Positions 1 through 12,700 of a stretch of 64,000 nt of DNA are shown here, piece after piece. The translations under genes and the position numbers were made by a program. Origin of the DNA: Phoronis australis (lineage: Eukaryota; Phoronida; Phoronidae); contig NMRA01000550.1 in the NCBI GenBank assembly GCA_002633005.1, forward strand, positions 56,089 to 120,088. Reading direction: 5' to 3'. The notes beneath the pieces are model-generated. The model was not told where the DNA came from. It searched no databases and saw only the letters and a list, made by a program, of their open reading frames with translations. The first letter of the stretch is position 1, and every line of letters begins with the position of its first letter.

Positions 1-657
1 GCAGTGTGTGGGTTAACTGCATCGAACTTTGAGTTCATTTCAGTTCATTTGCGGTGCCCCTATGCCACATGCTGTGAGAATTTACGCTCGCGATGAACAC
101 AGTCGAGACATTCGCCTCACCGCCTTACCCGGCAAAATCCTCGCGGTTCATTTTGCCATGGATATGAGCTGCTGAGCTCATTTGGTCATTAGGTCTTAGC
201 TCTCCATCTGCGCAAAACATCAAACGTGATCGCACTTTAGGAACACTATCATTGTTTTAGTTTGTTTTGTTTTGCAATAATTGTGATAAAATGGTTGAAA
301 CTCCTAAACACCATCTAGTATCGCCATCTTGTGTCTGGGAACCAATATACTCATGTCCCAGACTTAATTGATTATGTAGTGCTTTTGATGCATAAAACGA
401 TAGCCTATCAATTCTAGCGTATTTGAGCACAATTTTCATCAATAGCGGTTAGATCGTTCTTCAAAATCATTTTGGTCAGAATAAGGTATACTTTTTAGCC
501 GTAGGCCTAATTGTACATGTTCCTACCAATGAAAATTGTCGGATCCGTGGGGTGGGATTGTCATATGAGGATTGTTTTCCCGCAAATCAAAAATTGGCTT
601 TGTTTTTGTTTGCGACAAATGTCACTCAAAATTCTTACATTTATTTATTTTATCCAG
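1..657. other. RETSAT intron or upstream DNA, no exon seen
   Basis: No frame here matches the missing RETSAT N-terminal part, and no repeat shared with the rest of the window was found. It is probably the intron 5' of the first visible exon. Confidence 0.5.
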
Positions 658-777
658 GTTCTAGTAAACAAGCGACGTTTTCCACTGATGAAAGGCCATG
701 ACAACCTGAAGCGCTACCTACTGGAACAATTTCCCAGTGAACACGATGCCATTGAAAAATTCATTTTCGTGCTCAGG
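658..777 (+). CDS. RETSAT: RETSAT exon a (first in window)
   Basis: Forty codons, opened by a tatccag acceptor and closed by AGG|gtaatc, phase 0 at both ends. It encodes the segment around FPLMKGHDNLKRYLLEQFPS, matching the vertebrate block that follows the substrate-entry region (EYPMYSGEKAY). The preceding exons are not in bases 1-657. Confidence 0.88.
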
Positions 778-3700
778 GTAATCTTTTGAATTAGACGTAG
801 GCCTGTCAGGGGCTAGGATATGTACGACTTCACTCTCAGCGACGGTTGTACGTGTACGACTTTTCCATCTGTAGCGTCGTTTTTTCAACTTTGCAGACAT
901 GCGCAGTAGGCCTACTTGAAGACATGAGATCATGAGGGAGATTTCCGATTGACCTTTCTATGGTTCTACGAAAATCGATGCGCAAGCATCTAGAGTCTAG
1001 ATTTGTAGGATGCCACTTTTCCAATCCAGCATGCAGAAAGTGTCACGCAGGCGATCGGCTACTCGATAATCTAGCAATTGGTTTTGGATAGACGCTACCT
1101 GCTTATTCGCGTCTATGATAAACTGCGCCTAAAATGAAGTGATTTCTATAGATCGTTTATCTACGTGTACTACTTTGAACGTAGCGCTATCTCGCAATGA
1201 TCCGTTGTGCATATGACGTCACCCGTTCTCTCGAGGCACTCTTTAGAAAATTTCGCGAAATTCGCAGCAAAAATACCCGATGATTTCCGGGTGGCACATA
1301 GCCTTAAGGTATTACCCGACAATTGGCAAATAAAATCACATATTGCCTATACATATTATATCAGTGCATTCTTGAACTTTGACGTACAGGAATACGCGTT
1401 CAATAGTCATTTATAGTAGACGCCAAAGGCTTTTGACTGTTCGGGTAACTGCTTAATTTTTCATTTAGTGTTCAACGATAAAAGAAGACAAGGGGCCCGT
1501 TCCAACAAAACTGACTTAGTTAAGACAAATCTTAAAATTTGGTGAATTTTTGAGATAAAACTTAAATTTGTCTCGAAAGAGATCGTAAGTTTGAATTTAG
1601 TTTTTGATAAAAGTTTTGTCTTAATTTTAACTGCCTTCCCGTATATGGAATGTTCAAAGTACGGAAGTTAAGACAAATCTTAGACTTAAGTCAAAAACGA
1701 ACTTAAGTCAGTTTCTTGGAACGGGTCCCAGGGCCCAGTTGCACGCCGTATAGCAACAAAGACATCGTATTATCACGCGCCACGTTGTTATTGTTGAACA
1801 ATGCTCCGGAAGTCATGCGACAATCAAACTTATCCAGCGCATGATGTTGAAGTTTTATGAAACCCAGCCTAGATATAAGTGATTGAGAACATGTTAACAA
1901 AGCTTCGATACGAAGATAGAATTGAAATGGCGTACATGAATGACGTAGCTTGGAACAGTTTTTTCGCGCGAAAAGTCGGCGAAATGTCATCTGTAATGTT
2001 TGATCTGTCGGACTAGGTATTTTAGAAAGAATTGCTTTGGCATCAAAATTTTACTTTCAAAAACAGTTATAGTTATAGTTATATCTGGTTACATACAGTT
2101 TGCACTTCGCCAGCACATAACAAAAAGAAGGTAGTTCGCAACACATCGATTTTAGGCTCTGTTTCCTAAAACTTATAAGATCAAGACACGTGACGTCGAT
2201 CGTTCTAAAATTCTGTTTCTCTTTGACAGGACCTAGAGACATGTGACTGGCCATTCGCTATTTTAAAGTTCTTGCCCGCTCGGTTGAGCCGGTTACTAGT
2301 GAAAATTGGCCTCATAGACAGACTTAGTAACATATTTCAGTACTCGAAGATCACCCTTCGTCAGTACTTGGATGAGATTACAAACAATGATTTGCTCAAA
2401 ACAGTTCTCGGCTACGCATTCGGAGATGCAGGTAAACATCAAAATGTTTATTAAGTTTAATCTTTTACTCAGAGGTATGTTTTAACGTGAAGGTGACTAC
2501 GCCGCAAGGTGTAGCCACAGTCGCTTAATGTTGTGTTCGATACTTGTACTTCATAGTACATATAGTCAGCCGGACAAAACTTAAAGTTTTGATTGGAAAG
2601 CCATGTTAGAAACAAACAGCTGACATATCACAATCACCTAGCAAACACTGATCACTGATTAGGGGTTGTCAGGGTCAAAATTGCAAATTAACAAAGTTAT
2701 TAACGTTTTAAATTGGGATTGTTCTCTTTTTAAAGAGGATAATCCCAACTTAAAAGTTCGCCATATGATAACGAGGTGACAAGGTAGATAATTAGCGCGT
2801 CTATAAACAAAGACATTGTATTAATCGTCATTTCGGTTCATTGTCCAGCTGTGTTGATTTCTGGTATCTCCCCTCACAATGGATTTTGACGTGTACCTGT
2901 GCAGTCTGTTCTCGACCTGTGTTACCTGACTGGAGTATTGTGAACATTTGTCTTTAGAATGCTTTAGTGACAATAAACCGAAACGTCGATTAAAGTTCGT
3001 ACTCACATGTTGGCCAAAAAACAAATGAGATCAAAGTCACTAATTTTTGGTCATATAAGCACCGCTCTCATTGGTTAATGTCTGGCTGACGTGGTTTACA
3101 ATATAGCCAACGAAAATCAGGGTCACATACATAGCACTACTTCATTAGTCAGCCGACTAAAATGATGGCCAAGTCAAGTTAGAAGCATGGCAGCCATGCT
3201 CAGAGTATTTATTGTGATCCTCCCTTGAAAGTTAGGGGTGTTGCCAAGCTGAAATATGCGCCATTGTCATTGTAACCAGGTTTTTTCCACTCAACGTCCT
3301 TAATTTTTGGTTTGGGGCAAATTAGAAACATGCAAACTCGTCAAAAATACTTTAGTCGCCTTGTTGTTGAATTGTGCGTCATTACCATGGTTATCTGGTA
3401 CAACCAAGATCATCAATTTTAAGGTTAATAATGGTAGTCCTGTTAAAAGGCAGGTAATCATGATCCAATAATTTTAGTGTCCCTCCCTAAAAATTTAGAA
3501 CAGTTGTCAAGCTTGAACGTGTGCTGTTGCCATGGTAACCAGCCATGTTTTGAAATTCCAGTTTATAGTGTGCTGCACTCGTCCCATATCAGCGTATTTT
3601 TGGAGAATATAAATGGTCTACATCAAACAATGATCGCTCTATCACATATATATCATAACCAATGGGAACTACTGTATCGAAACTTGAAAATAGCTTTGTT

Positions 3701-6700
3701 AAAAATATAACAGCTGCGTACACCTAATGCATTTGATTTAATAACTGAAACCAAAGACTCGTAGGTCAAAACCGGTAGCACTAATTTGGAAATCGAAAAA
3801 TATTTACCATATCAACTACTGCAAATAATCCTGACAACTTCGCTTTCAGCAACATAAACGCTGCATCAAACGTATACAACAGAATGATATAAATAAAGCA
3901 AATACAGGTAGCTGTAGCCTTACCAATCCTATAAAGGATAACCCTGACAGGATATATGCATATTCATCACTAGCATTCAAGGCAAGGCCGACGGCATTAA
4001 TAAAACGTGTTCACAGTGTTCGTGTACGAAAGTACATGATTCTGTTTAGATTAGTTTTTGGCGCAAAACTTGCATTCTTTCCAGGATATTTTGTATTCTA
4101 TTTTACAAAAAGTTTACATTTTGTTCACATTTCATTTGTGTTACAACTGCAAACGTTTCCTACACCAACATTTCCCGACATAGTATTGCTTTTGTTTTAT
4201 TGCGCATGAAATTTAATCAGAGGTCACTTTTCTGTTTTTCTCTTAAAACATGTAGAAACTGTTCTATAGCGCATCTTCAAAATCGTTAAAATTTTGAGTA
4301 AACGTGTAAAAATAATATAATTTGGAATAAAAGGCTTTTCCCATCTTCCCAAAGTATTCGTATCGTCTGCTGCTATATCCAAACCTCAGTTCCATTATTC
4401 TCAAACAGGATTAGGTATATCACTTGTACAAAGAATTCATGAATTAAGAATAAACATTTACACTATTCGACCGGTGGTCCCAATGGCTCAGTCCATTAAG
4501 AGTGTCTGCACGGTTAGCAGATGGTGCCGGGTTCGATTCCCGGTTGGTACAGAAATCGTTTCAGTCTTATATTCAAAGAAAAGTCATGGCCTTTTAAAAG
4601 CCTAACGCAGTCTTATAGTCGTGTATTTGGGTCGTTGCATTTTCAGTTTTTCCCGAAAATACATTCCTCCCGCCTTACGGGGAAATTTTGCTGTATGTCT
4701 AAGTCTTCATTTTCTTTCTTCCGCACTGTTGCAGAGGGCCAAATATTACTTGAATATCCAGAAAATGGATATTGTTTTGTCAGCCAATTCTAGCTTTTGG
4801 CGTTATGAAAACACAAACCTTTGTCAATCTCACAGGACATATGGCCAAATACGGATATACCAATAGCCTGAGTATGGTAGCAGATGATCGTTTGAAGTAC
4901 ACAGGAGCTTTGTATGAGACTAAATAACAACTTGTGAATACAGTGAAGTCAGAAAGCTTACGTTTACTAACAAATCTCAATGCTAATCTTACGGAATAAT
5001 GTAAATCGAATGTGACAGTCAGAGACTGTCTAGGCTTATCTATTGCTTAGTCGAGTCAATAAATTTGAATAAATATGGACACTGTTCTATATTTAACACT
5101 GGAAAATTGAATTATAACAAGCCCTTTGACATTTTCACGGGATTTGCAGGTAATTGAGCTTACCAGTTTAAATTATGGACAATTTAAACACATAATCGTA
5201 TCACTCACAAGTGGCTTCCCTAAAAGCAGACATACATGCAGTGGTTATCTATATGTGATCCTACATTTCACGGGCTAGATCAAACCATATTAGCCAGACA
5301 TTAACCATTGAGAGTGGTGCTTACTTATACGACCTGAAATGACCTACTTAGTCACCTCATTATCACTAGGCAAGCTTAAAGAGAATAATTTCGACTTAAG
5401 CTTCCTTAAAGGCGAAGGCAACCTTTTTCCATGTCATTTTGAGCTAAAATAAGGTTGGTTGGTTATCCTAGACATATTTTCTACTTAATTACAGCTTTTC
5501 GTAATTTTATAAATTACTCGTCCGCTTCTCCGGAAGTGACGTTTTAGGAGGCAAGAGTTTCCCGCCACTTGGTTTTGCGTTGACTTTACCGAGCGAATCT
5601 GTTCTATTCTACTTTTGTTTTGTGCTGTTTTTCAACAATTGTCGCCACCACTTTCCATCGGCGAGTATTCTGCGGCAAGATAGGTTAGTAGAGAACTCAA
5701 CTACGTTGGATTTAGGGATTGTTTAGTGTGTTGTAAGCTGAAAATGGCTGGAGTCGGTGACCCGTATCACAGTGACAGTAGTGTGAGTGACGGAGACCTT
5801 GTTCACAGCAGTGGTGACGAGGAATTTTTTCACGGACATTCAGTGGGTGGGTACATGTTTGAGCCCGAGTATAACGAGGCAGAGTACGCACAGGCACAGG
5901 CAGCTGTTGAGAGAAACGAGGCGGCTACTGAGGACAGACGTGGTGACACATCTTGGTGCAAATGCACTGTGTGCGTTGTTATACCTACCTCAATGGAATG
6001 CTTGTGCTGTTCAGAGTTCGACGAGGCCAAGCCACTACTGGACATGGTTAAGTGGACCTCCGACATACCATGGACAGAGGAACAACTGTCCCACTTGCCA
6101 GAGTGTCCCGCGACACACTCCTACTGGATGGTGACCTGAGCACCCAAACTTCTTACACCGTGTCGTGTGACTCCCTCGCCACACACCTGGCACCTTCTAA
6201 ATACCTCCAACACTTTAGACAATTCCACAATAAACTTATCAAAGTTTGGCTCACCGATCTGTTCACTGGACGACGAACTGTCCTCTTCACAGGGTGTCGA
6301 ACTGAGCCTGTTATCACTCCCACTACTCAATATCGCTGCAGGGCTCTGGGGTGGAGAAAACAGCACAGGGCGAATCACTACCGGTTCCAGGAATTGCACG
6401 CTCTGGGGTACGTTCGGAGGCACGGGTGACAGTAGATGAAGTGCCTCCACTGGTTCCAGTCACTGTACTGGTCACAGCTCGCGAGGCTTCTCGCTTCAAA
6501 AACGCACTTCTCGGGGGTGGCGACGGGGCACTGCCGGGAATCAACACAGACGGAATGGCATCCTTCTTCAGACGTTGTTTCGCAGGGGCCTTCATCAGTT
6601 CAGCGTACAAATCCCTTTCGTAATCGGACGGCAGAAAGTGCTTGCCACACACACGGTAATTCTCCACTGCTTTGTACGTTGCGTGGACGGGTAACGCTGC

Positions 6701-9700
6701 GTTCTTCACACGAACGAGCCAAGTACGGCGAAGTGTGTCATCCATCGGAAAGCGATGCAAATGTACTCCCAAAGCGCGCGTGAGCCGATATTTAGTACAT
6801 CCTGGTACGCAGCAACAGTGTGGCATGTTGAGTGACTAGTAAATGAAAGCAAACGACGATGGAACTTAACACAACCGAGGTAGAACAATGACTGACTCGG
6901 CAGCTCTCACAGTCAGACTATTATGGAAAGAAATTGGCGCGAAATGCTTGCCTCCTAAAACGTCACTTCCGGAGTAGCGGACGAGTAATTAATAAAATTA
7001 CGAAAAGCTGTAATTAAGTGGAAAATATGTCTAGGATAATCAACCAACCTTATTTTAGCTCAAAATGGCATGGAAAAAGGTTGCCTTCGCCTTTAACTCC
7101 CAACTTTGATCTTGTCAAACTCCCCAACAGTGAACAGTGATAGTTTTGGGTAATTGTGATATGTGCTTGCTTCTAACGTTATTTAGAAGACTTCCCAAGT
7201 GTTGACCCTCTGTGATGGAAATTCCAAACAAGTCACAAAACTCACGATTTTATAAATACGCACAGAGTTCCTGATATCCTGCCCACTTATGATGCGCATT
7301 TTGGGGGTTGTTATTGGATGGGGAAGACTTTATGAAATTGTTAGCTTTGACTAGAGCTGTAAAGCAATCAAGTCCGTTTTTTGTGATTTCATTACAAATC
7401 CCCAATTATCGGCAGAGCGTTTGACTTCGGCAGCCACGGTTCCCGGCTGTTCTCAGAAAAATCGACTCTTTCCTCGACGTTAATGTCACTTTAATTAGCC
7501 CAGTAAACAACCCTTTGGACTCTAGAGTCTTGAAACAGACCTCAAGTGAGTATGAAACCTGCTGCAGAGCGCAGTTGAAGAAGACCTTCCTATACTTCCT
7601 ATTTGGCAAAAGGCATAGTTGTTGTTTTTTTGTTGAAAATTGTTGCGATGGGAGGCTGGTGGCGCTCGTGCGTGAGACATTCGACGTTAATACGTAACCA
7701 TGCCTCTCGTGACTAGTCGTGGCGTTTTAAAAAACCATTCTTGCCTGAGAGTTGCGGCTTTTCAAAAAAAAAACAAGTTGGAGACCTCGGCTGAAATTGA
7801 TGCGGTGGGCAATTTATGCTTCGGTTTTGCACTGTGGTGGTGGTGGTTTGCGTGCCATTATAAATTGCCCCTCGTACTGATCATCGCCCAAAGGATCACG
7901 TGATCAGAGTACGCCTCTGTTTTTGGGTAAAATTAAGTCGAAACGTTACAGGTGAGATTCTTATATTTTCCGTAAACTCTTTTACGCGACACTGAAAAAT
8001 TTCACAGCATTTACCTAGAACTTTTCTGAAACCTCGATCACTGTTGGACATTTCAGGCGTGCTGCCCTCTGAAGTTAGTCTTTATTCGTACTGCTGTATC
8101 GTGAACCACTTTCTGCAAAGCGGCGCCTACTACCCGCACGGTGGCAGCAGTGAGATCGCCTATCACCTCATCCCCACCATTCAGAAGTGCGGTGGTGATG
8201 TTCTGGTCAGGGCGAGAGTAGTCAAGTTGTTAGACGACGGCGTGGGCCGAGTCGTGGGTAAGTAAAAGAAAGCACAACTCGCACATGGGAGACATTCGTG
8301 AACCAGTGACGTATGGTCACGTGAGACGCGTGATCAACTGTCGAGAGGACCCTTTCATTTTAATGCCGAACAACAGTTTAGTTTCGCTTAAGGCGGGGTA
8401 ATCATTGAACCACTGTCTTTGTTTATAACGACGGGGAGAAGTAGGTGAGATCCGAGAGTTGATTGTATACGTTTCTCATTTTTTCATGGGCTGGTGTTTT
8501 TGTTAAAAATGTTTATTTGTATCACACTGAACGAAGACTTCACAATTGACACCTGCTTGCTAACACGAGCTTAATATACATTTAATTGGTGCATTGCATG
8601 AACTGACACGTACTGCGCTCTTCGGTCCATTTCCAAGTAATATTCCATCAGAATGCCGATTTCAGAAACATAAGCGTAGTGCAGTCGTTCTAAAGTGTAA
8701 CTGTTGTTGCTGAATTGTCAGTTGAATAATCTCCGAACTAAATTACGTGTGCTCCTTTACGGAAAGCGCGTGGAATTGTATGTGTTATGACTTTGAGAAA
8801 TCGGCTAGCGTCACCCACCGACGACTTTTCATGGAATATTTTCACAGATGACACGTTGTAAAAACATCACTGTAGGCGACACTTCATCAAATAATACTTA
8901 GGCGGCATTTCATCGAACATACACTGGGGGGATATAGGATGTTGTCAAGAGGCGACCACAATTTTCAGAGAATAACTGTTCATGTAAGTCCCAAAAAGGC
9001 AAGATTACAAAGCGCCAAACAAAACAACGAAACGATTCACTATACTTTTTGCTTATTCTGTACCATGGGTATACGACAAACGTCCACATCAAGACATGCT
9101 CACTGATGCCAACATGAAATGCCATCTGTAGTCCATCATCACTCTAGATGGCTACACATCCATATAGATGACTCTGTAACATAGAGTTAGTCTGGGGTGC
9201 ACAGACACGTGATTTGCTGCACGTGGTTGGGTCAGTATTAGACTCTTGCGAATTCAGTTCTCGAAGCACATAATACTTGCTGCAGCGCTTTAACCACTAA
9301 GTTCAAGGCTAGAAACAGACAAAAGGAATATTTAGCATGACTTCATTTTGACGTCATTATCCGTTTTGGATCCAGTGCGATGGCATGTCTATTCTTATTT
9401 TGGCGTTCAAATTGCGTCATCTATTGTCATGAAACGTCATCAGTTAACATCCGAATTGTCTTATACGCGTTAAATCATCTCAAGAAGTAAAACTAAAATT
9501 GATACCAAGCAATAAATCGATGCATTAAATTCTGTATTTTCGTTACCAGTAAAAATACCCCCAAATTGCACGATTTCTTCAAATGACGATCGGCAAGCGA
9601 CAGGGACCCAGTTGCATAAAAGTTATACGCCATATAGCAACAATGACGTCGCATTATCACGCGCCACGTTGTTATTGTTGAACAATGCACCTGACGTCGT

Positions 9701-12700
9701 GCAACCATCATACTTATCCATAATTTTGAAGTTTTAGCCCAGAAGGCTATCTTTGTTGTACCCCTAACGTAGGGTTCTACTGGGAAGACTTGGTGTTATA
9801 AAGAGGTTGAAATATGCATTGAATTAACTGAGCGGTACCTTGATAATTTGTTCACCATTCTGCGTATGTTTGGGGGAGATGGTCAGATGTATATTTGGTC
9901 TATGAAATCAGTGCACACGGTGCCTGAGACTAAAATCGTTATCTTAATAACATTATGCCCTTGGTAAGCAATCAAAAATACCCCTGGGGGTTCAGCTGAT
10001 GTTTTGTTCCACATTTCAGTATTAATTTTATTTTGGTTGAAATCTTCATTCGGAATTATCTTAGTCTTCTGCTGTTCACATCAAACGGAAAATTAAAACC
10101 CGTAACCAGTGTTTCAGGTTGTACTCTTACCTGTTGTCATGGAGTAAAGGTCAATATTATGCCTAGACATTAAATATAACGCCATACAGGTAACCTGTCT
10201 GTAAACAAGTATTCAATATTACGATGCCTGCTTCCCAAGCCAATGCATAAAATACTCTTATTGATTAGAATAATGAGCCCTTTTGACTTTCTTTGAGACT
10301 GCCCGAAACCAGAGATTAAATTTACTTTTAATTATTACAGGGCTAGAGCCCGACAATTAACGAAATCTTTTCTTGTCAGTGGACACTGTGAATGCTACTG
10401 TTTCCTTTAAAGTTTGCATGAAGTTTTCGAGATTCTCAAAATCCTTTACATGCTGAATATCGCATATCCGTCAGCCATTGTCGTTGGTTGTTTCGTACTC
10501 TCGCGCTGACGAGATACAGCGAGAAAAGTCTAATTTAAGTCGTACATAAGCAGCTACAAACCTTGTTTTGTTCTTACACGCCTCAACTTTCTTCTCATTT
10601 ACAATTCCAAAACAACCTCACCACCTTCGTATCCTTTTCAGTTGAGATTGGCTTCAATGGATTCCATAAAATTCCAGTCAGTGTGTGTTCACCTTTGTTT
10701 GTGCCGCCTAAAAGCAGACTTTATCGGTACACTATGTTTTGTTTTCTCTAAAATGTTGACTTGGTTTCAGCGAACATCGACTTCAACTAAGGTTTTAGCG
10801 AGTCCCGGAACGGGTTCGTTGTTGAACCGTAAATTTGATGGTCTCGTTGTGTGGTGCTTTTTCACATTTTTGTCACTCTCCCGGAAAACTGGGGGTTTTA
10901 CGAAACACGACGACGCGGCTGCAAAGATCCGTAAAATCTCTTTTCTGGAGATATATTTAAAAACATATTGTTTCGTGGTCGGTTTAAAAAGATAATGGGA
11001 GAAATGCGCCGAGTTGATAATAGAGGCAAGCACATGTTTCATCAAAATGTTTGCCGTACCGCGACTTGCATACATCAGTGTACACATCAGTGGTCTTGCC
11101 CTCCCCTACTTAAATTCCTGGATCCACGCCCTTACCACCCGTAAAATTCCAACTTAAAAACGGTGCTATCTTCATTCTTATTTCCAACGAGAGTTCTAAT
11201 ATTTGAATAAAACATGTTGGAATTCTGAAAATCTCTTCGATTTTAGGAGTACGGGTACAAAAGTCAACAGGCAGTGACCCAGTAGATATTTACGCGAACA
11301 CCGTCGTCTCAGCGGCGGGTCTACTCAATACGAAGAAATTGCTAGACAGTAAAATAACGACGAAGTCAGGTAAGAAACAATCCAAATTCAAAACGGGTCA
11401 TCTTGGACTCAGTGTTAGATCATTTTGAATTGCAGAATCTAACTTAAGAAGAATGGAACGCCCAGTAAACCGAAGGTTCGTTGATTGGCAAGGTTTATTT
11501 GCCCGAATATATAGGATAACGAAAAAGACAAATATTTTGAAATCACATTTGCTGATCTGTAAGTCAGTGGGGCTTTTGCTTGAATGGGCGAGATTTCAGG
11601 GAACTGGTAATGAATTAGGGGAGCTATCATATAAAGAATTAGTAGGACGTGCAGCCAACCTCATTATTGCTCTCTCAGATGTCTTATCGAGTGTTCATTT
11701 TGGCTTTGTAGTATCGGTGGCATCGTCCCCGGTGGCGACCGGGCGTTAGAGTCAATTTAAGTGAAATTGTTCAGGGTTGCGGTTTTCGTCCGAGGTCATT
11801 AAGTATTGACTCGGGTATCCCGGCACTTTACGGGTTTCCCTGGATCTGAAGTTTGAATGTATGGTGATTCCCCCAACCCATAATATTTAAGAGACCTGAA
11901 ATTTCTAAAGAAGTGAAGTCTGTGGTTTGTTCTCAACAAAAGTCACGCTGACGGTCTACTGCCGCGCAGTGCACTTAAACCGCTCTTTGTTAGAGCTAGA
12001 CAATGACCATCGTCTCTATCCAGAATTCTGGATAGAGACGATGGTTATTGGCTATGTTAGAGCCTAGCAGCAAACGTTTCGTCGCTGAACAGGTTGGTAT
12101 TGTAATTCGTTATCAATGCTTTTGACAAAGTGAAGCGAAAAGAGTATCCTTAATAGAACATGTTTTCCCGTTTCTGGCCGTTTCAGAGTATTTTTCGAGA
12201 ATTTCGGACCTGAACTTAAGACCTGGCGTTGCTGGTATATCCGTGTTTGTTGGACTCAACGCGCCCAACGAAGAACTCAACCTACCCAAGTCAAACTGCT
12301 GGATATTTAGCTCGTGAGTTAACTTCGACAACTTGACTAGCTTTGCTACTGCCCTCTGGTGAGCGGGGTGGACTACTTACACCAGGATCTACTCAGAGTA
12401 GACGAGCATTCCTGTCTCCCGTTTCACGTAGTTATACTGGCGCAATCTATCATTCTAATCGAATGTCGTTACAGAGGCGTTGATTTCCCAGTAGTTTTAC
12501 ACAATATGAGAAACTTCATTTCCATTACAATTCGATCTTGGAATGACACAGTCATGGACTACATTGGTTAGCATTCTCGTAGCGGCAACATAATCTAGTT
12601 GCCGGCTCAATAGCCCCATAGTGAACCCTGCAGTGTTGATTACAGTAAAGATTTTTGTTTAAATATCTAAATATAATCAGGAGAACTTTGTTCCCCCTTG

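Larger units (their letters stand above)
5410..7092. mobile_element. TTAA-flanked (Kolobok-like) DNA transposon with THAP and P2X7-ICD genes
   Basis: TTAA at 5406-5409 and at 7093-7096 is a target-site duplication. The element begins AGGCGAAGGCAACC and ends with its reverse complement. The terminal inverted repeats are 146 bp (5410-5555 and 6947-7092) with five mismatches by eye. Inside are a + strand ORF with a P2X7-type intracellular domain and a - strand THAP-domain ORF, arranged convergently. TTAA duplications are known for piggyBac and Kolobok. The AGG terminus (not CCY) and the THAP domain favour Kolobok, though this is inference. No DDE catalytic domain fits in the remaining space, so this copy is non-autonomous, apparently an internal-deletion derivative. 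It sits in RETSAT intron 2432-8056 inside dispersed repeat G. Confidence 0.88.

Noticed and set aside
6052-6783. Several + strand frames of 90-125 codons across the THAP gene
   Set aside because: They are shadows of the - strand THAP coding region.
10642-11087. Opposing 117- and 106-codon frames
   Set aside because: Mutual antisense shadows inside a RETSAT intron; no domain.
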